The position numbers were made by a program, and so were the translations under genes. Below the pieces are notes generated by a model. That model did not search any database, had not been told where the DNA came from, and saw nothing but the letters and a program-made list of their open reading frames with translations. A DNA stretch of 64,000 nucleotides from Ensifer adhaerens (GTDB lineage: Bacteria > Pseudomonadota > Alphaproteobacteria > Rhizobiales > Rhizobiaceae): contig NZ_JABEKT010000004.1 in assembly GCF_013283195.1 (NCBI RefSeq), forward strand, positions 332,452 through 396,451. The letters run 5' to 3'. Shown here piece after piece: positions 31,488 to 39,885 of this stretch (position 1 is its first letter; every line of letters begins with the position of its first letter).

Positions 31488-32531
31488 ATGCAGCGCAATT
31501 CCACACGAAGCCGATTTTTCACAAAGGCATTTGCAGCGACGGCAGCCCTTACGGCGGCGTTGATCGCGTCGTCGGCGCTTGCCGGCGAAACCCTCGACAA
31601 GATCAAGGCGCGTGGCCTCATCAAGGTCGGCGTCGGCACCACGCCGGGCTTCTTCACGCCTGATAGCAGCGGCCGCTGGCAGGGCTTCTTCGTCGATTTC
31701 GGACGGGCCCTTGCCGTCACCGTCTTCAACGATGCCGAGAAGGTCGAGTTCACCAACTCCTCGCCGCAGCAGCGGCTTCCCGCTCTGCAGTCAGGCGAGT
31801 TCGACATCCTGCTCTCCGGCGTCACCCAGACCGTGACCAGAGCCTTCAAGCTCGGCTTCCACTTCGGCCCGGTGGTCTTCTACGACGGCCAGGGTCTCTT
31901 GGTGCGCAAGGATCTCGGCGTCGGCAAGGGTGAGGAACTCGACGGCGCGACGATCGGGGTTCAGAGCGGCACGACCGGAGAGCTGAACATCGCCGACTTC
32001 TTCCGCAAGACCGGCAAGACCTTCACGCCAGTCACGATCGAAGAGACCGGCGAATTCCTGAAGGCGCTCGATTCCGGTCGCGTCGACGCGCTGACCCAGG
32101 ACGCCACCGACCTTGCCGCCAAGCGCACGCAGCTGACGAAGCCGGACGACTACGTGCTTCTGCCTGAGCGCCTGTCGAAGGAACCGCTGGCACCGGCCAT
32201 CCGCGCCGGCGACGACCAGTGGCTCGAAATCGTCAACTGGACCGTCTACGCCACCATCCAGGCGGAAGAATTCGGTATTACCCAGAAGAATGTCGACAGC
32301 TTCCTCACCAGCGAAGATCCGGGCATCAAGCGCTTCCTCGGCGTCGATCCGTCGCTCGGCGAAGCCATCGGTCTTGATCCGAAGTTTGCCTACAACATCG
32401 TCAAGGCGGTCGGAAACTACGGCGAGATCTTCGACCGCAATGTCGGCAAGGGCACGCCGCTCAATTTCGACCGCGGCTACAACCAGCCCTGGACCGCTGG
32501 CGGCCTTCTCTATTCGCCGCCGTTCCGTTGA
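31488..32531 (+). CDS. General amino-acid ABC transporter substrate-binding protein (AapJ paralogue)
   Basis: 347 residues from ATG 31488, with AGGAG 8 bp upstream. The signal peptide ends near ALIASSALAGE. The sequence parallels AapJ of Rhizobium throughout: GRWQGFFVDFGRALA, RLPALQSGEFDILL, PVVFYDGQGLLVRKDL, GVQSGTTGELNIADFF, EPLAPAIRAGDDQW, and VGNYGEIFDRN near the end. It binds amino acids in the periplasm. AT-rich sequence at about 31391-31420 probably holds the promoter. The cysteines that AapJ has at the same places are replaced here. Confidence 0.88.
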   Translation: MQRNSTRSRFFTKAFAATAALTAALIASSALAGETLDKIKARGLIKVGVGTTPGFFTPDSSGRWQGFFVDFGRALAVTVFNDAEKVEFTNSSPQQRLPALQSGEFDILLSGVTQTVTRAFKLGFHFGPVVFYDGQGLLVRKDLGVGKGEELDGATIGVQSGTTGELNIADFFRKTGKTFTPVTIEETGEFLKALDSGRVDALTQDATDLAAKRTQLTKPDDYVLLPERLSKEPLAPAIRAGDDQWLEIVNWTVYATIQAEEFGITQKNVDSFLTSEDPGIKRFLGVDPSLGEAIGLDPKFAYNIVKAVGNYGEIFDRNVGKGTPLNFDRGYNQPWTAGGLLYSPPFR

Positions 32532-32550
32532 GCCCTTGTCGGTATCTGCG

Positions 32551-33741
32551 ATGACATCCACTCTTCAACCGGGCCCTCAAGGGCCCGGCTTTCCCTCACG
32601 CCTGCGCACCTGGCTCGGGCCATTGCCGTTTCAACAGCTTCTCCTGTTTGCCGGCGTGCTTGCGATCTTTGCCCTCTTCGGCTCCAACACCGCCGACAGC
32701 ATGCAACGCATGGGTCTGACGCCCGGCTTCGGCTTTCTCTTCCATCAGGCGAACTTCGAAATCGGTGAGACCGTATTTCCCTATGCGGCGGGAGATACCT
32801 ACGCCCGCGCACTTGCGGCCGGCCTTGCCAACACCGTCAAGGTCGCCATGGTCGGCTGTGTGCTCGCCACGGTGCTCGGGGTTGCCCTCGGCATCGCCCG
32901 CCTGTCCGGCAACCTGCTGCTGGCGACCTTCGTGCACGCCTATGTCGAGCTGCTGCGCAACACGCCGCTCCTACTCCAGCTCTTCCTCTGGAGCGCAATC
33001 ATCCACGCGCTGCCGCCACCGCGCGGCGCCTATGCCTTCCTTGACAGCGTCTATCTCAGCAATCGCGGCGTCTACGTCCCGTCCGTCTCGCTGCACGGCC
33101 TCTCCTGGGCGATCTGGCTGCCGGCGATCCTGCTGACTGCCTATGCGTCGCTGTCGCTCGCCCGGCGTCTGCTGACCGGGGCTGCGTTCTACATGCCGAA
33201 GGCCGCCGTGACCGTGCTCGGGTCGCTTATCGTTTGCAGTTTTGCGCTCACCTCCTTCGGTCTTGCGGCCACCGTCGATCTGCCGGCCAAGGGTGGCTTC
33301 AACATCAAGGGCGGCCTTTCGCTGACGCCGGAGTTCTTCGCGCTTCTGATCGGTCTTGTCGTCAACGCCTCGGCTTCAATTTCCGAGATCGTGCGCAGCG
33401 GCATCCAGTCGGTGAAATCGGGCCAATGGGAAGCCGCGCGCGCGCTTGGGCTGAGCCCCGCGCAGATCCTGCGCCTCGTCGTCCTGCCGCAAGCGTTGCG
33501 CGTCATCACGCCACTGATGATCTCAAGCTTTCTCGACCTGACCAAGAATTCGAGCCTCGCCGTCGCCATCGGTTACCCTGATATCGTCAGCGTCGCCAAC
33601 ACCACTGCCAATACCACCGGCCAGGCTCTCGAAGCCATCTGCATCATCGCGGCGGTCTATCTCACGCTCAGCCTTTCGGTGTCCGCCCTGATGAACCTCT
33701 ATAACCGGCGCGTCGTGCTTCGCGGGGAGTTGCGGCGATGA
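32551..33741 (+). CDS. Amino-acid ABC transporter permease (AapQ paralogue)
   Basis: 396 residues from ATG 32551, 19 bp after the binding-protein stop. A longer open frame to 32290 lies inside the upstream gene and is rejected. It is a long His/Glu/Gln/Arg/opine-family permease with the early ANTVKVAMVGCVLATVLGVALG helix, ELLRNTPLLLQLF, and the EAA loop in ARALGLSPAQILRLVVLPQALRVI. The length and the inserted middle part match AapQ. It pairs with the next permease. Confidence 0.88.
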   Translation: MTSTLQPGPQGPGFPSRLRTWLGPLPFQQLLLFAGVLAIFALFGSNTADSMQRMGLTPGFGFLFHQANFEIGETVFPYAAGDTYARALAAGLANTVKVAMVGCVLATVLGVALGIARLSGNLLLATFVHAYVELLRNTPLLLQLFLWSAIIHALPPPRGAYAFLDSVYLSNRGVYVPSVSLHGLSWAIWLPAILLTAYASLSLARRLLTGAAFYMPKAAVTVLGSLIVCSFALTSFGLAATVDLPAKGGFNIKGGLSLTPEFFALLIGLVVNASASISEIVRSGIQSVKSGQWEAARALGLSPAQILRLVVLPQALRVITPLMISSFLDLTKNSSLAVAIGYPDIVSVANTTANTTGQALEAICIIAAVYLTLSLSVSALMNLYNRRVVLRGELRR

Positions 33742-34811
33742 GCCACATCGAACTGCCACCACCAACAGCACCAGACTGGCATCGCTGGCGCAGCGGCCTC
33801 TTCGGCGGCTGGGGCAACAGCCTCATCACGCTCGCAGCTCTCGGCGCCTTCGTCTGGCTTCTGCAGCCCTTCTTGCGCTGGGCAATCTTCGACGCGGTGT
33901 GGACCGGAACGGCTGGGGAGTGCGCCGTCGACGGCGCCGGCGCTTGCTGGGCTTTCATCGGCGCCAAGCTGCGCTTCATCCTCTTTGCGTTCTACCCACC
34001 GGACCTGCAATGGCGTCCCGCGCTTGTCGTCGTGGTGGTGATCGCCTTGCTTGTGCTGTCGGCATTGCCGCGTTTCTGGAGTTTCCGGCTGGTGCCGCTG
34101 TGGATCGCCGCACTCGTCTTCAGCTGGCTGCTGATGGCCGGCACGCTGACGCCGCCTCAGGTGTCGACCAACAATTGGGGTGGTCTTCCGATCACCCTGG
34201 TGGTCTCGATCGCCGGTCTTGCCTTTGCGTTTCCGATCGCGCTCCTGCTGGCGCTTGCCCGGCAGTCAAGCATGGGCATCGTCAGGACGCTCGCGATCGC
34301 CTTCATCGAGACGCTGCGCGGCGTGCCGATGATCGCGGTCCTCTATGTGGCAATGCTGATCGTTCCGCTCGCGCTGCCGAGCGGCGCTGCAATCGACAAG
34401 CTCTTGCGCGCGCAGATCGGCGTGACGCTGTTCTTTTCGGCCTATCTTGCCGAAGTCATCCGCGCCGGACTGCAGGTGGTGCCGTGGGGGCAGCGCGAAG
34501 CAGCGCTTTCGCTTGGCCTTGGCTATATCCAGACGATCCGCCTTGTCGTTCTTCCCCAGGCACTTCGCGCCGTCATCCCGGCGATCGTCAATCTCTCGAT
34601 CGGCATCGTGCTCAACACGTCGCTCCTGGCCGTGATCGGCATCTATGACCTGCTGAACGCGGCAAGGACCTCGGCCACCGATCCGACATGGCTCGGCTTT
34701 TACACCGAAGCCTATGTCTTTGCCGCCGTGGTCTACTTCGCCATCTGCTTCACCGGATCGCGCTACAGCATCTGGCTCGAGAAACGTCTGAACGACGCCG
34801 CCCGCCATTGA
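33738..34811 (+). CDS. Amino-acid ABC transporter permease (AapM paralogue)
   Basis: 357 residues. ATG overlaps the upstream stop (ATGA). Hydrophobic throughout, with GGLPITLVVSIAGLAFAFPIALLLALARQSS, FIETLRGVPMIAVLYVAML and the EAA loop EAALSLGLGYIQTIRLVVLPQALRAVIPAIVN. It corresponds to AapM. The expected ATP-binding gene (aapP) does not follow; an unrelated flavoprotein gene comes next. The transporter must borrow an ATPase from elsewhere, perhaps the AapP of the main aap locus. Confidence 0.88.
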   Translation: MSHIELPPPTAPDWHRWRSGLFGGWGNSLITLAALGAFVWLLQPFLRWAIFDAVWTGTAGECAVDGAGACWAFIGAKLRFILFAFYPPDLQWRPALVVVVVIALLVLSALPRFWSFRLVPLWIAALVFSWLLMAGTLTPPQVSTNNWGGLPITLVVSIAGLAFAFPIALLLALARQSSMGIVRTLAIAFIETLRGVPMIAVLYVAMLIVPLALPSGAAIDKLLRAQIGVTLFFSAYLAEVIRAGLQVVPWGQREAALSLGLGYIQTIRLVVLPQALRAVIPAIVNLSIGIVLNTSLLAVIGIYDLLNAARTSATDPTWLGFYTEAYVFAAVVYFAICFTGSRYSIWLEKRLNDAARH

Positions 34812-34893
34812 AGCGGCGCGTTCACACCGCCTTGCGCGCGGCGCACTGACGCGCCAAGAGTGGCGTCAACAGAATCGGATGCCGGACGAGCGC

Positions 34894-36102
34894 ATGAAAC
34901 GAAGCGAAATCGCGATCATCGGCGGAGGGCCGAGTGGGCTGATGGCTGCAGAGATCCTGTCTCTGCAGGACCATTCAGTGACGGTCTATGACAGCATGCC
35001 GACCGTCGCGCGCAAGTTTCTGCTCGCCGGCAAATCCGGGCTCAACATCACCCATTCCGAAGACTTTCAGCAGTTTGCCGATCGTTTCGGCGAAGCGTCG
35101 AAGGCCATGCGAAGCGCACTCGACGCCTTCACACCGGCGGACGTGCGCGCCTGGGCGGACGATCTCGGCACGGAAACCTTCGTCGGCTCCTCCGGCCGTG
35201 TCTTTCCAAAGGCCATGAAAGCGTCGCCGCTGCTGCGCGCCTGGATCAAACGCCTGGAAGCGCAAGGGGTGCGGATCCTGACGCGGCACAGATGGACAGG
35301 CTTTGACGGATCCGCCCTGACCTTCGACACACCGGATGGACGCAAGATCGTCCATTGCGACGCCGTGTTGCTCGCACTCGGCGGCGCCAGCTATCCGCGG
35401 CTCGGGTCCAATGCGAGTTGGCTTGAGGCTCTAAAGGAAGTCGGCGTCGAAATTGCCGATTTCCGTCCCGCCAATTGCGGTTTCGACGTTGCCTGGAGCG
35501 ATCCATTCCGAGAGCGTTTTGCCGGCGAAGCGCTGAAATCCGTGACCGCGACGTCGAATGCGGGCACCATTCCCGGCGAATTCGTCATCTCCCGGCACGG
35601 CATCGAGGGCAGCCTCGTCTATGCGCATGCGGCCGAGTTGCGCGATCGGCTGGAAGCTGATGGAAGTGCAGTGCTGACCATCGATCTCGCACCCGGCCGT
35701 ACCGGCGAGCGGCTGGCGAAAGACCTGGCGCGCCAGGACGGCAAGGCGAGTTTTTCCAACCGGCTGCGCAAGGGCGCAGGACTGGAAGGCGTCAAATCGG
35801 CGTTGCTGCGCGAGATCGCGCCCGACGCGTCGCGCGCCGACCCGAAAGCTCTCGCCGATCTGATAAAGGCGTTGCCGATCACTGTCCTTAGGACCCGCCC
35901 GATCGCCGAGGCGATTTCCTCGGCCGGCGGCGTACGGTGGAGCGCCGTGGACGAGACTTACATGCTGAAGGCGCTTCCGGGTGTTTTCGTCGCGGGCGAG
36001 ATGATCGACTGGGAAGCGCCAACCGGCGGCTACCTGCTCACCGCCTGTTTCGCCATGGGCCGCGCCGCCGCGCGCGGCATCGACGCCTGGCTGCGGCGAT
36101 AG
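34894..36102 (+). CDS. BaiN/HI0933-type NAD(P)/FAD-dependent oxidoreductase
   Basis: 402 residues from ATG 34894 (an ATG 15 bp earlier is possible). The N-terminal FAD motif is IAIIGGGPSGLMAAEIL, followed by KFLLAGKSGLNITHSE, the family signature for HI0933-like flavoproteins, and by VFVAGEMIDWEAPTGGYLLTACFAMGRAAARG at the C-terminus. No electron-transfer partner or substrate can be read from the sequence. It sits downstream of the amino-acid permeases, 82 bp apart, and ends at a strong terminator, so it may be the last gene of that operon or independent. Confidence 0.85.
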   Translation: MKRSEIAIIGGGPSGLMAAEILSLQDHSVTVYDSMPTVARKFLLAGKSGLNITHSEDFQQFADRFGEASKAMRSALDAFTPADVRAWADDLGTETFVGSSGRVFPKAMKASPLLRAWIKRLEAQGVRILTRHRWTGFDGSALTFDTPDGRKIVHCDAVLLALGGASYPRLGSNASWLEALKEVGVEIADFRPANCGFDVAWSDPFRERFAGEALKSVTATSNAGTIPGEFVISRHGIEGSLVYAHAAELRDRLEADGSAVLTIDLAPGRTGERLAKDLARQDGKASFSNRLRKGAGLEGVKSALLREIAPDASRADPKALADLIKALPITVLRTRPIAEAISSAGGVRWSAVDETYMLKALPGVFVAGEMIDWEAPTGGYLLTACFAMGRAAARGIDAWLRR

Positions 36103-36161
36103 GCATAGTCACGAAACCTGCAAGGCGGCATCGCCCTTACCGCCGAGACCAGAAGACAAAC

Positions 36162-36197
36162 GCAAGACGCCGGCACACTCGGGTGCCGGCGTCTTGC
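36162..36197. terminator. Strong terminator between converging genes
   Basis: GCAAGACGCCGGCAC (36162-36176) and GTGCCGGCGTCTTGC (36183-36197) form a perfect 15-bp stem with a 6-nt loop, followed by GTTTC on the + strand. It lies between the flavoprotein and ABC exporter stops and can serve both. Confidence 0.85.
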
Positions 36198-36220
36198 GTT
36201 TCAGCGGTTATGCATCAGCC

Positions 36221-38053
36221 TCAGCTGTCGTTGAGCACCAGGCCCTTGGTCAGTTCCAGAGCCTGCCGCTCGAACAGGCCGCGGTAGATGCCGCCGTCGA
36301 GGCGGATGAGCGCCTCGTGTGTGCCCTCTTCCGCGATCCGGCCATGGCTGAACACCAGCAACCGGTCGAGCGCGCGCACCGTCGACAGCCGATGGGCGAT
36401 CACAAGGGTTGTGCGACCGAGCATCAGCCGTTCCATCGCCTGCTGGATCAGCACTTCCGATTCCGAATCGAGGCTCGACGTTGCCTCATCCAGGATCAGG
36501 ATCGGTGCATCCGCAAGGAACGCCCGGGCAATCGCAATGCGCTGGCGCTCGCCACCCGAGAGCTTCACCCCACGTTCACCCACCAGCGTGCCATAGCCTT
36601 TCGGCAGGCCGGTGATGAAGTCATGGGCGCTCGCAAGCTTTGCCGCCTTCTCGATCTCGGCTTGCGTCGCCGTCGGCCGGGCATAGGCGATGTTTTCCGC
36701 AAGCGAGCGGTGGAACAGGATCGGCTCCTGCTGGACGATCGCGATCTGCTGGCGCAGCGACGCCTGGGCAACGCCCGCGATATCCTGGCCGTCGATCCGG
36801 ATTTCACCGGACTTCAGGTCATGCAGGCGCTGGATCAGCTTGACGAACGTCGTCTTGCCCGAGCCAGAGTGCCCGACAAGGCCGACACGCTCGCCCGCCG
36901 GGATCGTCACCGAGAACCGGTCGTAGAGCGGCTTGCGGTGGGCACCGTAGTGGAAGGTCACATCGTTGAATTCGATGCGGCCATCGGTGATACGGATCGG
37001 CTTGGCGCCATGCTTGTCTTCGATACCGAGGGGCTGGGCGTGAATGTCCACCAGCTCTTCCATGTCGTTGACCGACCGCTGCAGGTTGCGGATGTGCATG
37101 CCCACTTCACGCAGGTACCCCTGCAGGATGAAGAAGGAGGTCAGTACAAAGGTGATGTCGCCAGCCGTCGCCTGCCCTTTCGACCAGAGAAACAGCGCAA
37201 AGCCGATAACGGCGGCGCGCAGGACGAGCAACAATGCACCCTGTGTCGTGCCGTTCACCGTGCCACGAACCCAGGTGCGGCTCGTGCGGTCACGCCATTT
37301 TGTGATCACCTTGACGAGGCGCGCATCTTCGCGCGCTTCCGCGCCAAAGCCCTTGACGACGTTGTTGCAGCTGACGGCATCGGCAAGCGAGCCGCCGAGC
37401 TTGGTATCCCAGCTGTTGGCGAGCCGCGCCATCGGCGCGACATAGCCCAGCGACAACAGGACGGTCGCCGCGATGAAGATGAGCGAGCCGACACCAATGA
37501 TGACACCCATCATCGGCCAGTACCACGCCATCAGCGCCGTCGAGCCGACCAGCATGATAATAGAGGGAAACAGCGCGATCAGCAGCGTGTCGTTGAGCAG
37601 GTCGAGCGCCCACATGCCGCGCGTCACCTTGCGAACCGTCGAGCCGGCAAAGCTGTTGGCATGCCAGTCGGACGAGAAGCGCTGAATGCGGAAGAAGGCG
37701 GCCGAGGCGATGTCGGACATCATCTTCAGCGTCAGGTCGACGACGCCCATGAAGGTGAAGTGCCGGAAAATGATGGCACCGAGCGACAGCGCCGTCATCG
37801 TCCAGAATGCAGCCAGGGCTGCATCCCACGCGACCTGGTCGGAGGCGGCACCTGTCACGACCGCGTCAACCAGCCGACCGGAGTAAAGCGGCGTGAGTAC
37901 ATCGGCGATCGTCGACAGCATAACGGCGCCGAGGATGAAGGAAAGGCGAAGCGGCTGGCGCTTCCAATGAACCCAGGTGAAACCGAGAACGCTGCGGAAC
38001 GCACCGCCGCGCAAGGCGAAACGAGTAAAAGCCATAGTGATTGCCCAACGCAT
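36221..38053 (-). CDS. ABC exporter, fused membrane and ATPase domains
   Basis: 610 residues, a half-size exporter that works as a dimer. About residues 35-320 form six membrane helices (FILGAVMLSTIADVLTPLYSG…, FILQGYLREV). The nucleotide-binding domain has Walker A GHSGSGKTT, signature KLSGGERQRIAIARAF, Walker B ILILDEATSSLD and switch His IAHRLST. An ATG 18 bp inside is an alternative start. Substrate is not readable: lipid, drug or peptide export are all known for this family. It is a single gene. Confidence 0.88.
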   Translation of the reverse strand: MRWAITMAFTRFALRGGAFRSVLGFTWVHWKRQPLRLSFILGAVMLSTIADVLTPLYSGRLVDAVVTGAASDQVAWDAALAAFWTMTALSLGAIIFRHFTFMGVVDLTLKMMSDIASAAFFRIQRFSSDWHANSFAGSTVRKVTRGMWALDLLNDTLLIALFPSIIMLVGSTALMAWYWPMMGVIIGVGSLIFIAATVLLSLGYVAPMARLANSWDTKLGGSLADAVSCNNVVKGFGAEAREDARLVKVITKWRDRTSRTWVRGTVNGTTQGALLLVLRAAVIGFALFLWSKGQATAGDITFVLTSFFILQGYLREVGMHIRNLQRSVNDMEELVDIHAQPLGIEDKHGAKPIRITDGRIEFNDVTFHYGAHRKPLYDRFSVTIPAGERVGLVGHSGSGKTTFVKLIQRLHDLKSGEIRIDGQDIAGVAQASLRQQIAIVQQEPILFHRSLAENIAYARPTATQAEIEKAAKLASAHDFITGLPKGYGTLVGERGVKLSGGERQRIAIARAFLADAPILILDEATSSLDSESEVLIQQAMERLMLGRTTLVIAHRLSTVRALDRLLVFSHGRIAEEGTHEALIRLDGGIYRGLFERQALELTKGLVLNDS

Positions 38054-38535
38054 CGAGCGTTGGCCTCAAAATTCTAGTCAATGAAACATGCCGAAAAGGG
38101 AAACGGTTTCCGATCGGCATCAACGATTGGTCGCTTCCGCATTGAGGGAAGGCCAAAGTCAGCGAGACATGTTCTGACTTGAAAGAGCTAAAGAGCGATA
38201 CTCTCCAGCGTCACTTTCAGAACTGTACGCCGCCCCGTAGGGAGAAAGAATAAGCTGGCATCTGAAACCTCCCTGATCTGTTGCCGGAAGTCGGGTTATA
38301 GGCGAATCGCCCGCAACCGCCAAGCGAGGAAATCTAGCCATGCTGCCAAAGTGCAACCGGTGCGGCCCGATTGCAACAGTGTATGGAGGCCTGTCGGGGT
38401 TTACGACGGGACGGTCTTCGTAGAAAAGTGACCCGTCGACCGATGGCGAGATCAACCCGCCGGGACGCCGACAAAGAGGGAGGGACCGCGCGGGCTTTTT
38501 CCAGAAAGAGCTGGCGCCGGTCGTGGTGACGTAAA
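38054..38535. other. Gene-free stretch upstream of the PgtC-like gene and ABC exporter
   Basis: 482 bp holding the promoters of two divergent genes. GTTCTGA (38171-38177) and TCAGAAC (38217-38223) form an inverted repeat. I looked for a cobalamin-type riboswitch on both strands and found no conserved core. ORFs in this stretch have no coding character. The PgtC-like gene begins at 38536 with a GTG. Confidence 0.4.
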
Positions 38536-39885
38536 GTGCTGAAGTTTCGGTTCGTCATTCTTGCGGCGTTGCGGCTGCTGGCTTTTGCCGGCCTCGCCAT
38601 GCTCGTGACCGCCGCGCGTGCCGCCGAAAAACAGGATCTGGTGATCGTCACCTCCTACCCGCCATCCTTCTTCGAGCCGTTTCGGCGTGCATTCGAGACT
38701 GCAAACCCTGATATCCGCCTGTCGATCATCCAGCGCAACACGGCAAGTGCCACGCGCTTCGTCATGGAGAAGACCGATGTGCCGGCCGACATCTTCTGGG
38801 CCTCGGCGACCGATGCTTTCGAACTGTTGAAGCGCAGCGGCGAACTGCGGCCCATCGCACCGCGCCAGACAGGCGCCGCGGAGAAGGTCTTCGGCTACCC
38901 CGTCAACGATCCCGAGGGCTATTATCTAGGCTTTGCCCTGTCCGGATATGGCTTCGTCTACAACCAATCCTACCTCGCCCAGAACAAGCTGCCGGTGCCG
39001 CGGGACTGGCAGGACCTTTTGAACCCCGTTTATTCCGGACAGATCGGCATCACCACGCCGTCGCGATCCGGCACCACCCATCTGATCGTCGAAGCGCTGC
39101 TGCAGACCTACGGCTGGGAAAAGGGCTGGGCGATGCTGTCCCAGCTCGGCGGCAATCTGTCGACCGTCACAGCTCGCAGTTTCGGGGTTGCATCCGGTGT
39201 CGCCCAAAGGCGCTTCAGCATCGGCATCACCATCGACTTCCTCGCCAATGCACCTGAATTCGCCGACGCTGGCAACGTCTTCATCCTGCCGCCCGATACC
39301 GTTTTCGTGCCGGCCAGCATCGCGATCTTGTCGCGGGCGCGCAATGTTCCGGCCGCCGAGCGCTTCATCGATTTCGTCCTGTCGGAAGACGGCCAGAAGG
39401 TGCTGTTGCTGCCGACCGTCTCCCGCATCCCGCTCAACCCCGCGCTCAACAAGGACCTGCTGCCGCAGGAAAGCGGTGACGGCCTGTTGAAGTACAGTGG
39501 TTTCGATGCGGCGCTGTCGGCGCGCCGTTATGGTCTCGTCAATCTGATCTTCGACGACTATATCGTGCGCCGCCGCGCAACGCTTGCCCGGCTTTGGAAG
39601 AGGGTGACGGACCTGGAAGCGATCGAGATCGAGGACGCGCAACAGCGCAGTATGCTCGCAAGAGCCCGGCGCCTGCTCGCCACGCCGCCGCTTTCAGCAA
39701 GTGACGTCGAAAACGCGGACGAAGCGCTGAAGGCCGAGTGGCCGCGCAGTATCGCCCGTTCACCGGCGCATACGGCGATGACGCAGAGGCTGCGGGCCAC
39801 GATCGAGCGGAACCTGGCGACGGCCGAAATGCTTCTGTCCTCTGTCGGGCGGCCGGCGGCGGACCTGACGCCATGGCGGCAATGA
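38536..39885 (+). CDS. PgtC-like periplasmic substrate-binding sensor protein
   Basis: 449 residues, GTG start. The signal peptide is about residues 1-29 (…LLAFAGLAMLVTAARAA). The core is a ferric-type/PgtC binding fold: VIVTSYPPSFFEPFRRAFETANP, DIFWASATDAFELLKRSGEL, and ITTPSRSGTTHLIVEALLQTYGWEKGWAMLSQLGGN, all repeated in the transporter-binding protein at 43288. About 120 extra C-terminal helical residues are present. In Salmonella PgtC is not the transporter but works with the PgtB kinase in inducing phosphoglycerate transport. Here the gene overlaps the kinase gene, so a sensing role is likely. Confidence 0.8.
   Translation: MLKFRFVILAALRLLAFAGLAMLVTAARAAEKQDLVIVTSYPPSFFEPFRRAFETANPDIRLSIIQRNTASATRFVMEKTDVPADIFWASATDAFELLKRSGELRPIAPRQTGAAEKVFGYPVNDPEGYYLGFALSGYGFVYNQSYLAQNKLPVPRDWQDLLNPVYSGQIGITTPSRSGTTHLIVEALLQTYGWEKGWAMLSQLGGNLSTVTARSFGVASGVAQRRFSIGITIDFLANAPEFADAGNVFILPPDTVFVPASIAILSRARNVPAAERFIDFVLSEDGQKVLLLPTVSRIPLNPALNKDLLPQESGDGLLKYSGFDAALSARRYGLVNLIFDDYIVRRRATLARLWKRVTDLEAIEIEDAQQRSMLARARRLLATPPLSASDVENADEALKAEWPRSIARSPAHTAMTQRLRATIERNLATAEMLLSSVGRPAADLTPWRQ

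Noticed and set aside
36194-38077. Plus-strand ORF of 627 codons opposite the ABC exporter
   Set aside because: Low-complexity, Arg/His/Asp-rich composition is the usual antisense shadow. The minus-strand exporter has all ATPase motifs.
38240-38340. Cobalamin-type riboswitch before the ABC exporter
   Set aside because: Some GC-rich words are similar, but the conserved B12-box core and its order are absent on both strands.
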